From positions 3,351,149 to 3,415,148 of the forward strand of contig JAQFVV010012405.1 of the NCBI GenBank assembly GCA_028023455.1: 64,000 bases of DNA. Direction: 5' to 3'. The position numbers and the translations under genes are program-made. Below the pieces are notes generated by a model. That model was given only the letters and a program-made list of their open reading frames with translations, ran no database searches and was not told where the DNA came from. This document shows, one piece after another, positions 34,269 to 45,005 of this stretch. Positions within the stretch are counted from its first letter, which is position 1. Each line of letters opens with the position of its first letter. This DNA is from Epiperipatus broadwayi. Taxonomy: Eukaryota; Onychophora; Udeonychophora; Euonychophora; Peripatidae.

Positions 34269-37001
34269 TGTACCGGTCGAAAAACATCCACCACCTAAAC
34301 TGCAAGTTGGATCCAAACTCAGCTGAACCAAAGTGAATTCAAACCCAACTCACCAGCTCAGATTAGTAGAAATCTAAATTGACGGCACAGTGCTATGCAC
34401 CAAGAAACTAGGTCAATGGTTGGTGAGGATTAGAGACCCCTGGACTGACACTAATATCGGATAATAAATTAACTAAAGATAATTTTTAAATCGAATCATA
34501 TGTATATGTTTGGGTTGCCAACACAGACAGCGAGCATTAACATTAAAATAATTATTGAATAAGAGAATTAAGAAATAAGAAACCAAGTGTGTTTATAAAA
34601 TATTTAATAAAAATAATAATAGTTTTGTTTGAATTTTAAATGAGATTATATTAATCATCTCTAGCCTTTAACAGAGCTTATAATTATAATAAGAGTGGCG
34701 GTCCTTATTATATGCCAATGAGTATTACGCAATATTATGGAATTCTATGTCTATGTCCCCAACAAGAAACTAAAGGCAGATAAAGGTATTCAGTTGTAAA
34801 GGAAATTATTACTCTAATTTTATATGAAAGAATGTGAGATTTATTTTCACATTTGCAAATCCATTCATGAAGAGCAAGATTTGTATTTAGGGCATAACTT
34901 TAACCTTTATTAGAAAACTTATTTAATTAAATATAACTGAGAATTTGTTTGACTTTAATTGAAATCACTTCATCATGAATTACGAGCATAAGAGCGGGCT
35001 TTAGTGGAACTGAGAGGTAACGGTGCTGACGAATTATGAGCTATAAATGAAAAGGAAAGATAATCGCTGGTTGGTCGTTTTAGTATGGCGGCTTGTACTT
35101 GACAAGTCTTACTGCCCTTTAAGGAGATGTGAAACATGGGGAAAGCCAGGCTGAGTCATAACTACGAACCTTTGGTGTTCCAAATATAACGAGCGGGGGA
35201 GGAAGTGCTTTCTTCCTCTATAATTAAAATATCAGAAATATCACCACCGACAAGCCTGCAAAATGAAAGATAGTCATACATCAGCAACGTTCGAAGATGA
35301 TGTCTTGATAGTCACCATTTGAAAAATAAAATCCAATTTATTATAGAATGCTCTACGTGATGACTTGATCAAATTAATTAAAGTCAAACAAGCTTTTAAG
35401 TAAAACTATTTCAAAACATTTATAAAATTATATTAGTTATGTACCAAACATCGTGCCCTCCCTGAATCTTAATAGAAAGAAAAAACAATTTGAATTAGAA
35501 TGTATTCATTTGATTCCTTTATCGACCCTTTTGCAAAAAAAACATTTTAACATTATATGTGAATGACTAAATATTGGTGAATATGAGAAAATAGCTGGGG
35601 CATAGATTAAAAACAGAGCTAATAATTTATTATTAGCCAATTATAAAAATAGTAAACATTTAATAATTTCTTTCGACTTGATAATTAATAGAACGTATAA
35701 ATTTAGTTCTAATGGGCGTGAATTATGATTAGACTTAATATTATATTATTTGCATAAAGCAAATGGAACAAAGGAGCTCATCGAGTCGAAGGATTATTGG
35801 CATATAATTAAAAATAAACAACATTAATAAATCGCACGATAAATATATATAATATAGTAAATGAATCGCCATCGTAAGAAAGGAAAATTAAATCTAAGGA
35901 CTAGAGATTGAGAGAATTTATATAATTTAAAATAGCATAAATAAAAGGTTTTACACAGATTATTACATTAAAGAATGAAATGAGCTCTTAAAGGGAGTGT
36001 AAAGTTCGGAAACTGGCCAGAAAGTTTAAGGTTCATTATGGAAATATATTACCCATTTCTTCCAGGGCTGGTTCCTTAGTTTACATGTCGAGTTGGTAAA
36101 ATGTAGGCATGCATTTAGTCGATTACTTGAACAGCATTTTGATTGATTTTGGCAGCATGATTGGTCAGAGAGGATTTAGCAACTTCATTGAAGATTTTGA
36201 GGGAACTCCAGGCACAGTAGCCAGATTCCTGATGTTTTTAGCCCTTCACCATGATCGAAACACTATTTAAATTTATGATTTTTAAATGCATAGAGTTTAC
36301 TGGCACTTCTCTACAAAAAAGATGGCTTCTTCTCCTTCAAACTTTTCAGAGCTATTTATACTGTATCCGATGCCTTCGGGCTAGCGCTTCTTTCATTATC
36401 AATGTTACAAAATTTACTGGTTTATTTTAGATATATTCCTTCGATAAGGCTTTCAAGCTCATTAACTTGAATTCATCTTCTAATTAGAAAATGAATTCTT
36501 AAAATCAGAAAAATGATTTTAATTAGGAAATCGTTACATTTTGAATACTTATCTTTTTTTTCTAATTAATAAAACTTTACCCATTGTTTTGGAAAGGGAG
36601 AATCTGAAAGCTTATCGAAAGAATGTAGCTTTTAATCATTAAAAATTTAACAAATTATTTAAAAATAAAATCAAACATTCCCGACGCAATGAAACTTTCG
36701 AACAATTATATATATTTAAATATTTACAAATATATACGCACAATCCATGCAGTTATAATATATATAAATTCATGAATTATTTTATCATGAATTTATTAAT
36801 AGCATTGATTAATTTAAACTCAAACGAATTAATTTTAATACACATTGATAAAATAAGTTTTTCTTTATGGAAATTAGCGTGGATTGAACGTATAAAGCCC
36901 CATTGCATCGGAAATTTAAGGTTAGTACTAAGGCAAAATTTGAAATGGGCTTATGGCTAGATGTTATGAAGCTAGGATCGAACTCAGATCCGACTGCTTC
37001 A
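34269..37001 (+). mobile_element. 2.7-kb LTR-like non-coding element, copy 1
   Basis: Starts TGTACCGGTCG after an AT run and ends GACTGCTTCA. An inverted second copy occupies 46460-49072 and defines both ends. TG...CA termini, a length of about 2.7 kb and no coding capacity fit a long solo LTR. A non-autonomous DNA transposon is less likely because no terminal inverted repeat is seen. Recognisable shared blocks include GCTCGCTGTCTGTGTT (in inverse), CCTTTATCTGCC and CATAGACATAGAATTCC. The 62-codon frame at 36772 is not conserved as protein between copies. Confidence 0.65.
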
Positions 37002-37009
37002 GTATAGAG

Positions 37010-37555
37010 GGAGAGAGAAAGCCAAAATGAGAAATTTGGTTTGAAAAGTAAAGATTTATAAATGAAATAAAAATGTGGATTGTAATATTATGTATTTGAA
37101 TAAATGAGTCAGTTTTGAAAGTTAAAAAAGAAATAGAAATTTAGTGAATTAAATATTTTATAGATTTTTATTATCAATATTTTGTTCACTGATACCACTT
37201 AACAATTTTTCTTTTGGCTTTATATTGTACTTTTATTTATTTTTTAAACAAATTCCTCTTCATAGATGTGTGTTTGTCAGTATTTTATATGAATGTGTAT
37301 TAAATTCTCTTAATGAAAGCAGATGTCCAAAAATAGCAGTATTTTCACTAATGTTAGTTTATTTTATTTTTCTTAATAATAGTTTTAACACAGATGAAAT
37401 AAAACAACTATATAAAAATAATAAGTATTTTCTTTATTGAACCGGTTTTCACCCTATATTATGTACAAATTTATGTTTGACCATTATTAAGGTTTATTTT
37501 TCTTGTATGGATTTTTTTTGTATTTGATATTTTATAGTTTATACATATATGTATA
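37010..37555. other. AT-rich non-coding DNA
   Basis: The frame at 37225-37440 is unrecognised and probably chance. Confidence 0.45.
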
Positions 37556-37659
37556 TATAATTACATTACTAATGTTGGTGTTATTGCGATTATTAACAAC
37601 ATTATATATATAAAATACATATTTTGTGGGTTCATTCCTGTTAAAAAATTTAAATATTG

Positions 37660-37706
37660 ATATACCAACATTTCGACTTGATCACACAAGTCATCTACTG
37701 GGTGAT
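37660..37706 (-). ncRNA. Degenerate hammerhead-like motif after a Penelope tail
   Basis: The minus strand reads UAGAUGA, then a perfect GACUUG-UGUGAU-CAAGUC hairpin, then GAAA and UGUUGG. The hairpin plus GAAA matches stem II and the second core strand of a hammerhead. The first core strand has two changes from CUGAUGA (C to U, U to A), so it is probably inactive. It lies downstream of the GIY-YIG fragment at 37843-38194, where Penelope-like elements are known to carry hammerheads. Confidence 0.4.
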
Positions 37707-37842
37707 GATTTGAAAAAAAAAAAGTTATTGTTTCACCAATAGCAAAAATGTTAAATTGAGAGTGTTTTTTTAAAAAAAATATTTCTAAATAGGAGGAAGT
37801 TTGCGTGTATAATATCTGGCCTTTTAAGTATCTCAATGGCTT

Positions 37843-38194
37843 CTATAATTTTACACTGGTAGAGATTATCACATCTGGATATGATCCTAATATTAGAAAA
37901 ATCAATTTATGAGCTGAATCTATAATATGGAGTGAGAGTGCTGATGATGATGAGTATTGTTTAACTGCATTAGCATGCTCATCTCTCCTAACACTGATGC
38001 GACGATTACTCATAAGCTTTACAATTTTCACATGGGATTTGATAAACACCATGAGATTCAAGAGGGATTAAATCCTTAGGCTTGGTTATTATATTGCTGA
38101 TCTTTTGGTGAGTAGAAAATGCTGTATTTATATTATAACGTTTTAATATACGCCCAATACTGGCTGTGGTTTTTTTTTTACATATGGAACACAA
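37843..38194 (-). pseudogene. Penelope-like element GIY-YIG fragment
   Basis: The minus-strand frames (38194-38006 and 38061-37843) overlap and together carry LESHGVYQIPCENCKAY, the conserved G-V-Y-x-I-P-C-x-x-C-x-x-x-Y start of the Penelope GIY-YIG domain, then RRDEHANAVKQ and SALSLHIIDSAHK. The upstream frame also has CKKKTTASIGRILKRYNINT, matching the linker between RT and nuclease. A frameshift separates the two halves. The Y-I-G of the nuclease is interrupted. It is closely similar to the fragment at 11152-11370. Confidence 0.7.
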
Positions 38195-38209
38195 ATCCTA
38201 GTAGCTGAT

Positions 38210-39650
38210 TTATCATATTTTGTTTCCTATTTTGTTCATTTTGGGCTTGAAATTAGGCTTTTTTAATAAATTTATAATTATAACTATTTGCTAATAAAAC
38301 ACTATTCCTTCTTTCAGCTGTGACTTATCTGAAATGTTAATTGCTCTTTTTAAAAGAGTTTTGGCTACGGAAACTCTCGAAGTTGGGTGATGATGGGAAT
38401 GTAAATGTAAATATTTGTCCGTGTGTGCATTCTTTCTGTAAATATATATATAATAATGGCAATTGTAACACTAGTTAAAAAACCAACAAATAATTTTAAA
38501 AGTAATGACAGTATTGTGTGATAATATCAATAGCAATCATATTTGCAAAATAAGCTAAAATTATTTATCCTGTCTCTGAGTTATTCCATATTTTAATTTT
38601 TTTATTTTTTAATAAATACATGTAAGTGCTTAAATCATTTTAAAATGACTTTCTTTTTTTGTATGTGCTTGAATAAATGTATATTTATATAATTACTTAA
38701 TTATAGGAACTATTGTAGCTTTTTTTTTTCATTATTAATATGCAACATTTTGCTAATTCTTTCATTATTATTCATTATTAAACTATTAGTTTAGTTTGTA
38801 ATATAGAATTTTTCCACCATGGACAAGTGATTTTGCTATTGTTTTCTCAATGGACTTTCTGTCAGATGCAATTATTACACTTCTTTATATTATGAAACTT
38901 GATTGGGTACTTTCACTCACATGTGTCTATCCACAGGTTTCCAGCAATCAAATTTACTAGCAGAAGAAAAACAGACACTCACACATACATATATACTCTA
39001 TGTAATTAATATTTTTCTTAGAATATTACTTAGTTAAAAATCAATTTGATTTTATTACTTTTATATGTATACAAATTTGTATTTCTGATATCCATTGTTT
39101 TTTTTAAATATAGGTAGATGCTTTTTTGTATTTTATAAACAGATCTTATTTTTTTCATTTTCTTTTTGCAATTTTAAAAATATTTAACATTTCATCAATT
39201 TTTCATTAATTAATTAATTTATTTAGCACATTATTATTATTATTATTTTAAAGATAGCTGATTTAACAAATATTGTCTAAACGATTCATTCAGTAGCGAT
39301 TCTAACTAGGTGATATATTCACTAGCGGCTTTAGTAACTCCTTCAGTTATGCCACTATGTGCTTTGGGTTTACCACATTAACATCTACCAGAGAGTATTA
39401 ACTTTTTCATGAAGCAAATAAAGGCATAAACATGAATGGTCACACATCTATTAATGAAACTTCCATAATATCTAGGAAAATCAAATCCTGTTTGTTTTAC
39501 TGCTGGATCAGGAAAAGGAAATTTATACATTTAGAAAAAGAATATTGATTTAAAATATAATTTTAAAAGCTGAAACTATATGCTGAGTTAGAATAGATGT
39601 AGTGTAAAAGATGGAAACCTTACTACAGTCCATCCTGTAAGAAGCATGCA
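38210..39650. other. AT-rich non-coding DNA
   Basis: No feature recognised apart from poly-T runs and a short ATT tract near 39231-39246. Confidence 0.5.
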
Positions 39651-39657
39651 TTTACAT

Positions 39658-42035
39658 CAGTGATCTCCAAACTTTTTTGATCAGGTACTCTAAGATGAAA
39701 ATAATTATAAGTTGTACCCGCTATAATGTAATATAATATATATGTATGTGCAGTCAAAAATAAAATTATTATTTATTTATTTTAAACAATATACATACTT
39801 TTAAATTAAATTACACATTTACATTTTGAATTACAATTTAGTGTGAGCAATGTGATTGTATTTCTTTAGTAATATCAGAAAAATCTGGTTTGATGTTCTT
39901 TGTTAATGTAATTCAAAGATCTGGTTCTAACTTTGATTTATTTCTATATTTGGTTTTAATTGGTGTCATTGCAGAAAATACTACTTCACACAGGTATGTA
40001 GAACGAAATGGTAATATTGCGTTCATTGCTGTGCTTACCAAATCTGGTTATTTGGTTTTCAATTCCATTCACCAATTATGAAGAGATTTTTTTCAAATTC
40101 AGATTGTAACATTGTTCTTTCTCTCATGTCAATTAACTGTTCTTGAGCTGTAATCGCAAGATGATTTATTTTTACATTTTCAGCAAATGACCCATTGAAA
40201 CTCTGTTTTAATACTAGGAAGATCTGTAAATTGGTTGCAAAATTCTGTCTTCAAATTTTTTAAATATGTAGATATAAGTCTTTTAATTTGTTCCACATTT
40301 ATTTCATTTTCAGAAGCAAAATTATGCAATGATGGAACCATTTCTAAATATCCCTTTTTTAAATTCTCCCTCCATATCACAATTTTGTTCAAAATGCAGC
40401 TACTTTCTCAGTCATTGCTAAAATGTCACATTTTCATTGAAGAGGAAAATTGAGCATTTTTAATTTTTTCAAAAATATCAGCTAAGTAACATTTTATCAA
40501 CAGCCACTTATTGTCATTTAAAGAGTAGGTAAACTTTAAACTCATATCTTTGTCCAAAAGAAAAATGTGTAATTCATATTTCAATTCAACAACTTTTTTT
40601 AGCACTTTCCCTTGAGATAACCAATGAACTTCTGTATCGTACAGAAGATTTTTATGGCTAGTGCTCATTTTGTTGCACATTATCAAAAATATTCTACTAT
40701 TCAATGGTCTTGTTTTTACAAAATTAACTATGCTGATAACATCCTGCAGCACATTATATTTTTCTGGCTCCAATTTCTTTACTGCAATAGTTTGTCGATG
40801 GATAATACAGTGTATGAATATTGTGTGGGGTGCTATTTTAATTACCTTTGTCTTGAATTCTTTTTTTTCTTCCAGTTAAAACAGATGCTCCATCACTGGT
40901 ATGCGTACACAGTTTTCCCATAAAGTGTTATTTGTGATAAAGAAATTATTTACTGTTGTAAAAATGTCTTCCCCTGTACATCTTTTTTCAAATGGCTCAC
41001 AAAAAATTAGTTCTTTGCACAATTCATTATTAAAAAAATATCTAATAATTACTATTAACTGAGCAAAGTTGGTGATGCTTTCATCCAGTTGTATAGCAAA
41101 TTTTTTACTTGGAGTAATTTGTGTGAATAAACATTTCTTTAAATTATCAGCAGTATTGTCTATACACCTAGAAATGGTATTTGCTGACAAGGTAATACAT
41201 CTTAGTTTCTCAGCATGTTTTTCCCTGTGAATTATTTGCACCATTTTTATTGCAGCAGGAAGAACAAGTGTTTTGCCAAGGGTATGTGTCTTTTTATCTT
41301 TTGCTATTAAGAAAGAAACTTCAAGAAAGGCTTCTAAACATTTATCAGTAAGTGTAATTTTTTAAAATTACTAACTACCTTGAGTATTGCATGGTTTTAA
41401 ACATTTTTCAAAAAATTGCAATGGTTTGTGTTCATGTTCAGGATGTTTAGTTTCTAAATGCCTTATTAACATTGATGACTTCATACAAGCATTAGCATCT
41501 CACAACATCAACACATATAGGATGGCATTCATTGTTGAGTACTTTTGATGTAAACCCAAATTTTAAGAAGTCTGCTTGATAATTTCAAGCTTTCTGGTAT
41601 AATTTTTTTTATACATACCATATCGTTAATATTTTTTATCTCTTGGTGTGATTGGTATTGAACTTGAACAATTATCAGTATCAGCACTATTACTTTCTTG
41701 TTGCACACCAGAAGTAAAAGCTCTATCAGAATAATCTTCAATCATGGTTTCTTTGCAAGCAAATTCTTTAACTATTTTTTGCGGCCAGCACATAAGCAGT
41801 GTTACGAATTATGAAATTAATTTGCTTGCCAGGAATCGATTCTGAATCCCACTGAAAATTGCTGAATTTAAATTATTAATTTTCCACTAAAAAGCAAATA
41901 AAAATACATTTTCCTGCTAAATAAAGTAATGATTACACTTTGAAATAAGGCACCATTTCACAATATGTTGGTATGCCCCCAACTATCACTTTGCATATCT
42001 CCTGGGGTACATGTACCTCACTTTGGAGACCACTG
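39658..42035 (-). mobile_element. hAT DNA transposon with both termini
   Basis: The left end reads CAGTGATCTCCAAAC and the right end, on the other strand, CAGTGGTCTCCAAAG: imperfect terminal inverted repeats of the hAT type. The flanks are ATTTACAT (39650-39657) and ATTTATAT (42036-42043), an 8-bp target duplication with one mismatch, as hAT elements make. The second terminus also shares GTACC blocks with the first (GATCAGGTACTCT against TGAGGTACATGTACC). The interior encodes a degraded transposase on the minus strand. Confidence 0.85.
39880..41760 (-). pseudogene. hAT transposase relic, ZBED5/SCAND3-like
   Basis: Minus-strand pieces in order: a BED-type zinc-finger remnant near 41600-41500 (a G-F-T-S-like block, then a P-I-C-V-D piece); then 41244-40876 with KFAIQLDESITNFAQLIV, the catalytic-domain start (L-D-E-S with the first acidic residue), followed by CEPFEKRCTGEDIF and TLWENCV. 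Next is 40773-40426 with IVNFVKTRPLNSRIF, then TEVHWLSQGKVLKKVVEL and ADIFEKIKNAQ. Last is 40392-40180 with WRENLKKGYLEMVPSLHNF. This order and these blocks match the ZBED5/SCAND3-type hAT transposases. The frame changes several times and the D-G-A region after WENCV is lost, so it is dead. Confidence 0.75.
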
Positions 42036-42171
42036 ATTTATATGTGAAACTAGTATTAACTCATAAAGATTAAACTTCATCATAAAGAACTCCTGAATAC
42101 AGCAAATTATTTTGTTTTGATTCATTTATTAGTTGTTGTTTTGTTTTGTTAATTTTACACAGAGGCATCTC

Positions 42172-42245
42172 AATACAGTAGCACCACTCAGTGTAACCAA
42201 TGAATGCAGGAAGGTTTGTGCATAAAATCCCTATCTTGTGCCTAC
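42172..42245. repeat. Partial arm of the 14.0-kb foldback family
   Basis: GTAGCACCACTCAGTG...AGGTTTGTGCATAAAATCC...GTGCCTAC matches 14065-14135 of the foldback left arm. It stops at the same GTGCCTA junction as the copy at 12451. Just beyond it, GTGATCGTGTGATGTTT echoes the GTGATCATGTGATGTTTA of the foldback loop. Confidence 0.65.
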
Positions 42246-42556
42246 TTATCCAAAGAATGGTGATCGTGTGATGTTTGATGGTTTTTTAATTTTATTCAGA
42301 TCCATTTTTTTTTGTTTTGCTTTTCAGATTTTTATTTTTTTTTATTGTGAGTCCTCTCTCCTTTGTATTTCGTTTTTTAAAAATAACTTTATTGCTATTA
42401 TATAGTTGTTAAACAATAAACATTTCAGTGTTTCCTGAAGGTTTGAGATGATGGTTTTCTAGCTGTATTTTTATATTGGACTATTTCCACAATCTAATAT
42501 GTGTGTTAAATGTCTTTAGAAAAGTTTAATTTTATTTAAATATGCCAAATACATTC

Positions 42557-42724
42557 AACTGTTAGTATTATCACAGCAAACAGATTAGTATATGCTCCAA
42601 CTGTTAGTAATATCACAGCAAACAGGTGAGTATATGCACCAACTGTTAATAATATCACAGCAAACAGGTTAGTATATGCACCAACTGTTAGTAATATCAC
42701 AGCAAACAGGTTACTATATGCACA
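42557..42724. repeat. 42-bp tandem repeat, four units
   Basis: Units start at 42557, 42599, 42641 and 42683 with AACTGTTAG, followed by ATATCACAGCAAACAGG and TTAGTATATGCACC. They are highly similar. A single related unit is present in each arm of the short element at 51758-52180, so this array is an expansion of part of the terminal repeat. Confidence 0.95.
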
Positions 42725-42726
42725 AT

Positions 42727-42760
42727 GTTTCAAGAGCTATTTTTCTCCCCTCTTCTTCAG
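42727..42760 (-). ncRNA. Hammerhead-like core in a Penelope element
   Basis: The minus strand reads CUGAAGA, then AGAG-(13 nt)-CUCU with one extra U, then GAAAC. CUGANGA and GAAA are the invariant core strands of a hammerhead and AGAG/CUCU is a 4-bp stem II. A possible stem I joins CAGCAA (minus, plus 42764-42769) with UUGCUG in the neighbouring tandem unit (plus 42710-42715), but three or four bases are left unpaired before the core and stem III is poor. It may be a decayed ribozyme. Confidence 0.35.
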
Positions 42761-42792
42761 GTGTTGCTGACCTGACCAGTGACAGTACTAGC

Positions 42793-42871
42793 ATGGTATT
42801 CAAACCTGGGTTCATAGATTCTTGATTATTGAATTTTAAGGTAATGCTCAAACCAACTGAGTCATCCTGCC
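42793..42871 (-). other. tRNA-like segment within the Penelope element
   Basis: The minus strand carries GGATGACTCAGTTGGTTTGAG, a good A box (here split as CAGTTGGTTTGAGC), and about 40 nt later GGTTTGAATACC, a B-box-like T arm. A matching, better-preserved segment is at 51959-52027 with TAGTTGGTTAGAGCG and GGTTGAATCCC. It could act as an internal pol III promoter. Confidence 0.55.
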
Positions 42872-42934
42872 AAAAGCAACAATGTGTAGTGATTTCACAT
42901 CTATGAGGTTTTTCCTGATTTCTCAACTTTTTCC

Positions 42935-42998
42935 TAAGAGCAAAGTTGATTAATGGTTTCCGTACATAAGAGCAAAGTTGATTCATGGTTTCCATTCA
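42935..42998. repeat. 32-bp tandem duplication
   Basis: TAAGAGCAAAGTTGATT-x-ATGGTTTCC occurs at 42935 and 42967 at the end of the GIY-YIG reading frame, so it duplicates the last codons (LINFAL and LINQL-type ends). Confidence 0.8.
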
Positions 42999-44075
42999 TT
43001 ATGTATAGTCACACTAGGTTGGCTTATGGGATTTTTTGCCATTGTCATGCGAGAAGTTTCTTTAAATTTTCTTCTTTGTGCCTTTTCTTCTCTATCCAAT
43101 ATTTTTGTATTTTCCCAATTGAACATATGTTCATTGATACATACATGGTTTGCTACCTTAGACACATCTATTTTCTCTTTTGTAATCATCAGTTTATGTT
43201 CTTGCAAGCATTTTTCAATGGGGACTGGTCTTACCAATATATGTTCTTCCACATTCACATGGTATTTTATAGATGCAGTTTTTTTTCAGCATTTCAATTT
43301 TAGGTTTTGTAGATGTTAGAAAACCTCATAGTATGGTATGGCTCAGGAAAGCTGTTCTGATGTTATACTGATTGCAGATTTTCCTTAATTTGTCTGCTAT
43401 TTTTGGAATGTATGGGTACACTACAGTATCAATAATTGCCTTTTCTCTTGATGGTTTTTTTTGTTGTCTATTTAACGCTTTCTTAATAACAGCTGATGGA
43501 TAACCATTTTTCATAAGAGTTTGTTCTATATAGATCTTTTTTTTCTAAATCGCTGGTTTCTGAAACAAACTTCTTTTGCTCTGTTCCACAGTGATAGTAT
43601 AACTCCATGTTTTGTGTCTCTGGTGTGATTGGATGTATAGGATAGATATTTTCCTGTATGTGTAGGTTTTTGGTAAACTGTAGTTTTGATTTTCCCATGA
43701 GGGAGCCTTGTCACAAGAACATCTAAGAATGCCAATTTTCATTCTTGTTTTGATTCTATTGTGAATTTAATTATAGAGGATATGTTGCTGATGTGTGTCC
43801 AGAAAGTTTGTAGCAATGCTTCACCAAGTGGCCATACAACAAATGTACCATCCACATAGTGAAGTCAAACTTTAGGTGGATATGGAGTTTTTATGGCTGT
43901 AGTTTCAAGTTCTTTCATGTAAATATTTCTAATGAGGGGAGACAGTGATGAGCCCATATCATTCCTTGATTTTGTTGGAAGAATTCTGTGTTATATTGAA
44001 AATAGTTTGTTTTTATACAGAAGGTTAATAGTTCCATTATGCTATCAATAGGAAGAGCTGTTCTGGTTTGTAAAC
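42960..44075 (-). pseudogene. Penelope-like RT and GIY-YIG endonuclease, broken
   Basis: Minus-strand reading: LLTFCIKTNYFQYNTEFFQQ, then G-S-S-L-S-P-L-I (the M-G-S-x-L-S-P block), IYMKELETTAIKT, HYVDGTFVVWPLGEALLQ (motif C), AFLDVLVTRLPHGKIKTTVYQKPTHTGKYLSY-type residues split by frameshifts near 43740-43500, NGYPSAVIKKALNRQ, then the GIY-YIG tail with EKCLQEHKLMITKEK and VANHVCINEHMFNWEN. The order RT core, then thumb (F-L-D-V-x-V-T-R ... Y-x-K-P-T-H-T-x-x-Y), then nuclease is the known Penelope layout. In motif C the codon for the second Asp is GGT (Gly), so Y-V-D-D became Y-V-D-G and the copy cannot be active. Confidence 0.8.
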
Positions 44076-44164
44076 TATTTAAAAATTAAACTTTTCTAAA
44101 GACATTCAACACACATATTAGATGATGGAAATAGTCCAATATAAAAATACAATAAACATTTCAA

Positions 44165-44825
44165 TTTGAATTCTTAAGATAATGATGTTACTTAAGGACA
44201 AGCCTGTTGTATAAGAATTTATTTTAGATATAAATAAGTTTGTTTTTGTGTTCACTTTATGAAAAATTCTGACATATTTTCTGATAATGATATTATTTGG
44301 GAGTTCATTAAAATAGAATCTAGCATTCTTTCTTTAGTCGAATAATAAATATGAACTTTTAAATATAATATAGGATTTAAATAAGAAGATTATTATATGA
44401 CAAGAAGCTTAAGAATTATTGCTGGTTTAAAACTGCAATTAGAATATACTTATTTTTGATCAGGCTTGCTATAGTAGAATAAAATATATAAAAAGTGATA
44501 TTGTATTTTTATTAAATCATTGGATGCATTTTTTTTTCTATGATTTCTATGATAAGGATAATTATTTGGCAGGTGAAGGGAGTATTTTTATCACCTTTTT
44601 TGAATAGTAGTACAAAATTTCAGATGATTGCATGTTACATATACATTCTGTTTGCTTATAAATTTAAGTAGACATATCTTGCTAGAAGAAATTGAATAGA
44701 TAACTTTTAATTTAAGAAATATCAAAGCTTTGGTGCCTGATGGAGTGTCTCAAGAAATGTTTTAACATGAAGATAATATATTATCTATTTATCTATGGGG
44801 ATTCTTTTATCCATTTATATATGTG
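44165..44825. other. AT-rich non-coding DNA
   Basis: Nothing recognised. Confidence 0.5.
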
Positions 44826-44829
44826 TAAT

Positions 44830-45005
44830 TATAAGGGATTTGAACTCAAACTTTCGAATTTCCTACATCTATCCAATCTATCATACAATTAATACACATG
44901 GCTACATACATGTGAAAACCATAAATGTCCTTTGATATATGTATTACATGCTGAACCACCACTCGTACATTAAGTTTAGTATTGACAATGTACATATATT
45001 TAAAT
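44830..45005 (-). repeat. SINE-like dispersed repeat
   Basis: Contains, on the minus strand, GAAAGTTTGAGTTCAAATCCC, a B-box-like T arm. Extended similarity exists to 55165-55335 (GGATTTGAACTCAAACTTTC, then CACATG-x-CTACATAC and CATGC-GAAC-AGCACTC-type blocks) and weaker similarity to 34140-34230. No clear A box, so tRNA origin is only likely. Confidence 0.45.

Larger units (their letters stand above)
42464..44151 (-). mobile_element. 5'-truncated Penelope-like element with inverted ends
   Basis: Both ends carry the same sequence in inverse: TGTATTTTTATATTGGACTA on the left and its complement on the right, continuing for about 70 bp (ATTTCC, CTAATATGTGTGTT, TCTTTAGAAAAGTTTAA). Inside, on the minus strand, are RT, GIY-YIG, a tRNA-like segment, a hammerhead-like core and a 42-bp tandem array. 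CAATAAACATTTCA occurs at 42413-42426 and again at 44149-44162, a possible 14-bp target duplication with a 37-bp extra segment (42427-42463) on the left. Short tail extensions of about 35 bp are known for Penelope elements. The RT lacks its N-terminal part. Confidence 0.75.

Noticed and set aside
42557-42724. Regularly spaced repeats considered as a CRISPR array
   Set aside because: The 42-bp units are contiguous with no unique spacers and lie in a eukaryotic retroelement.
42953-43319. Plus-strand frames of 113-116 codons
   Set aside because: They are opposite-strand shadows of the Penelope GIY-YIG reading on the minus strand.
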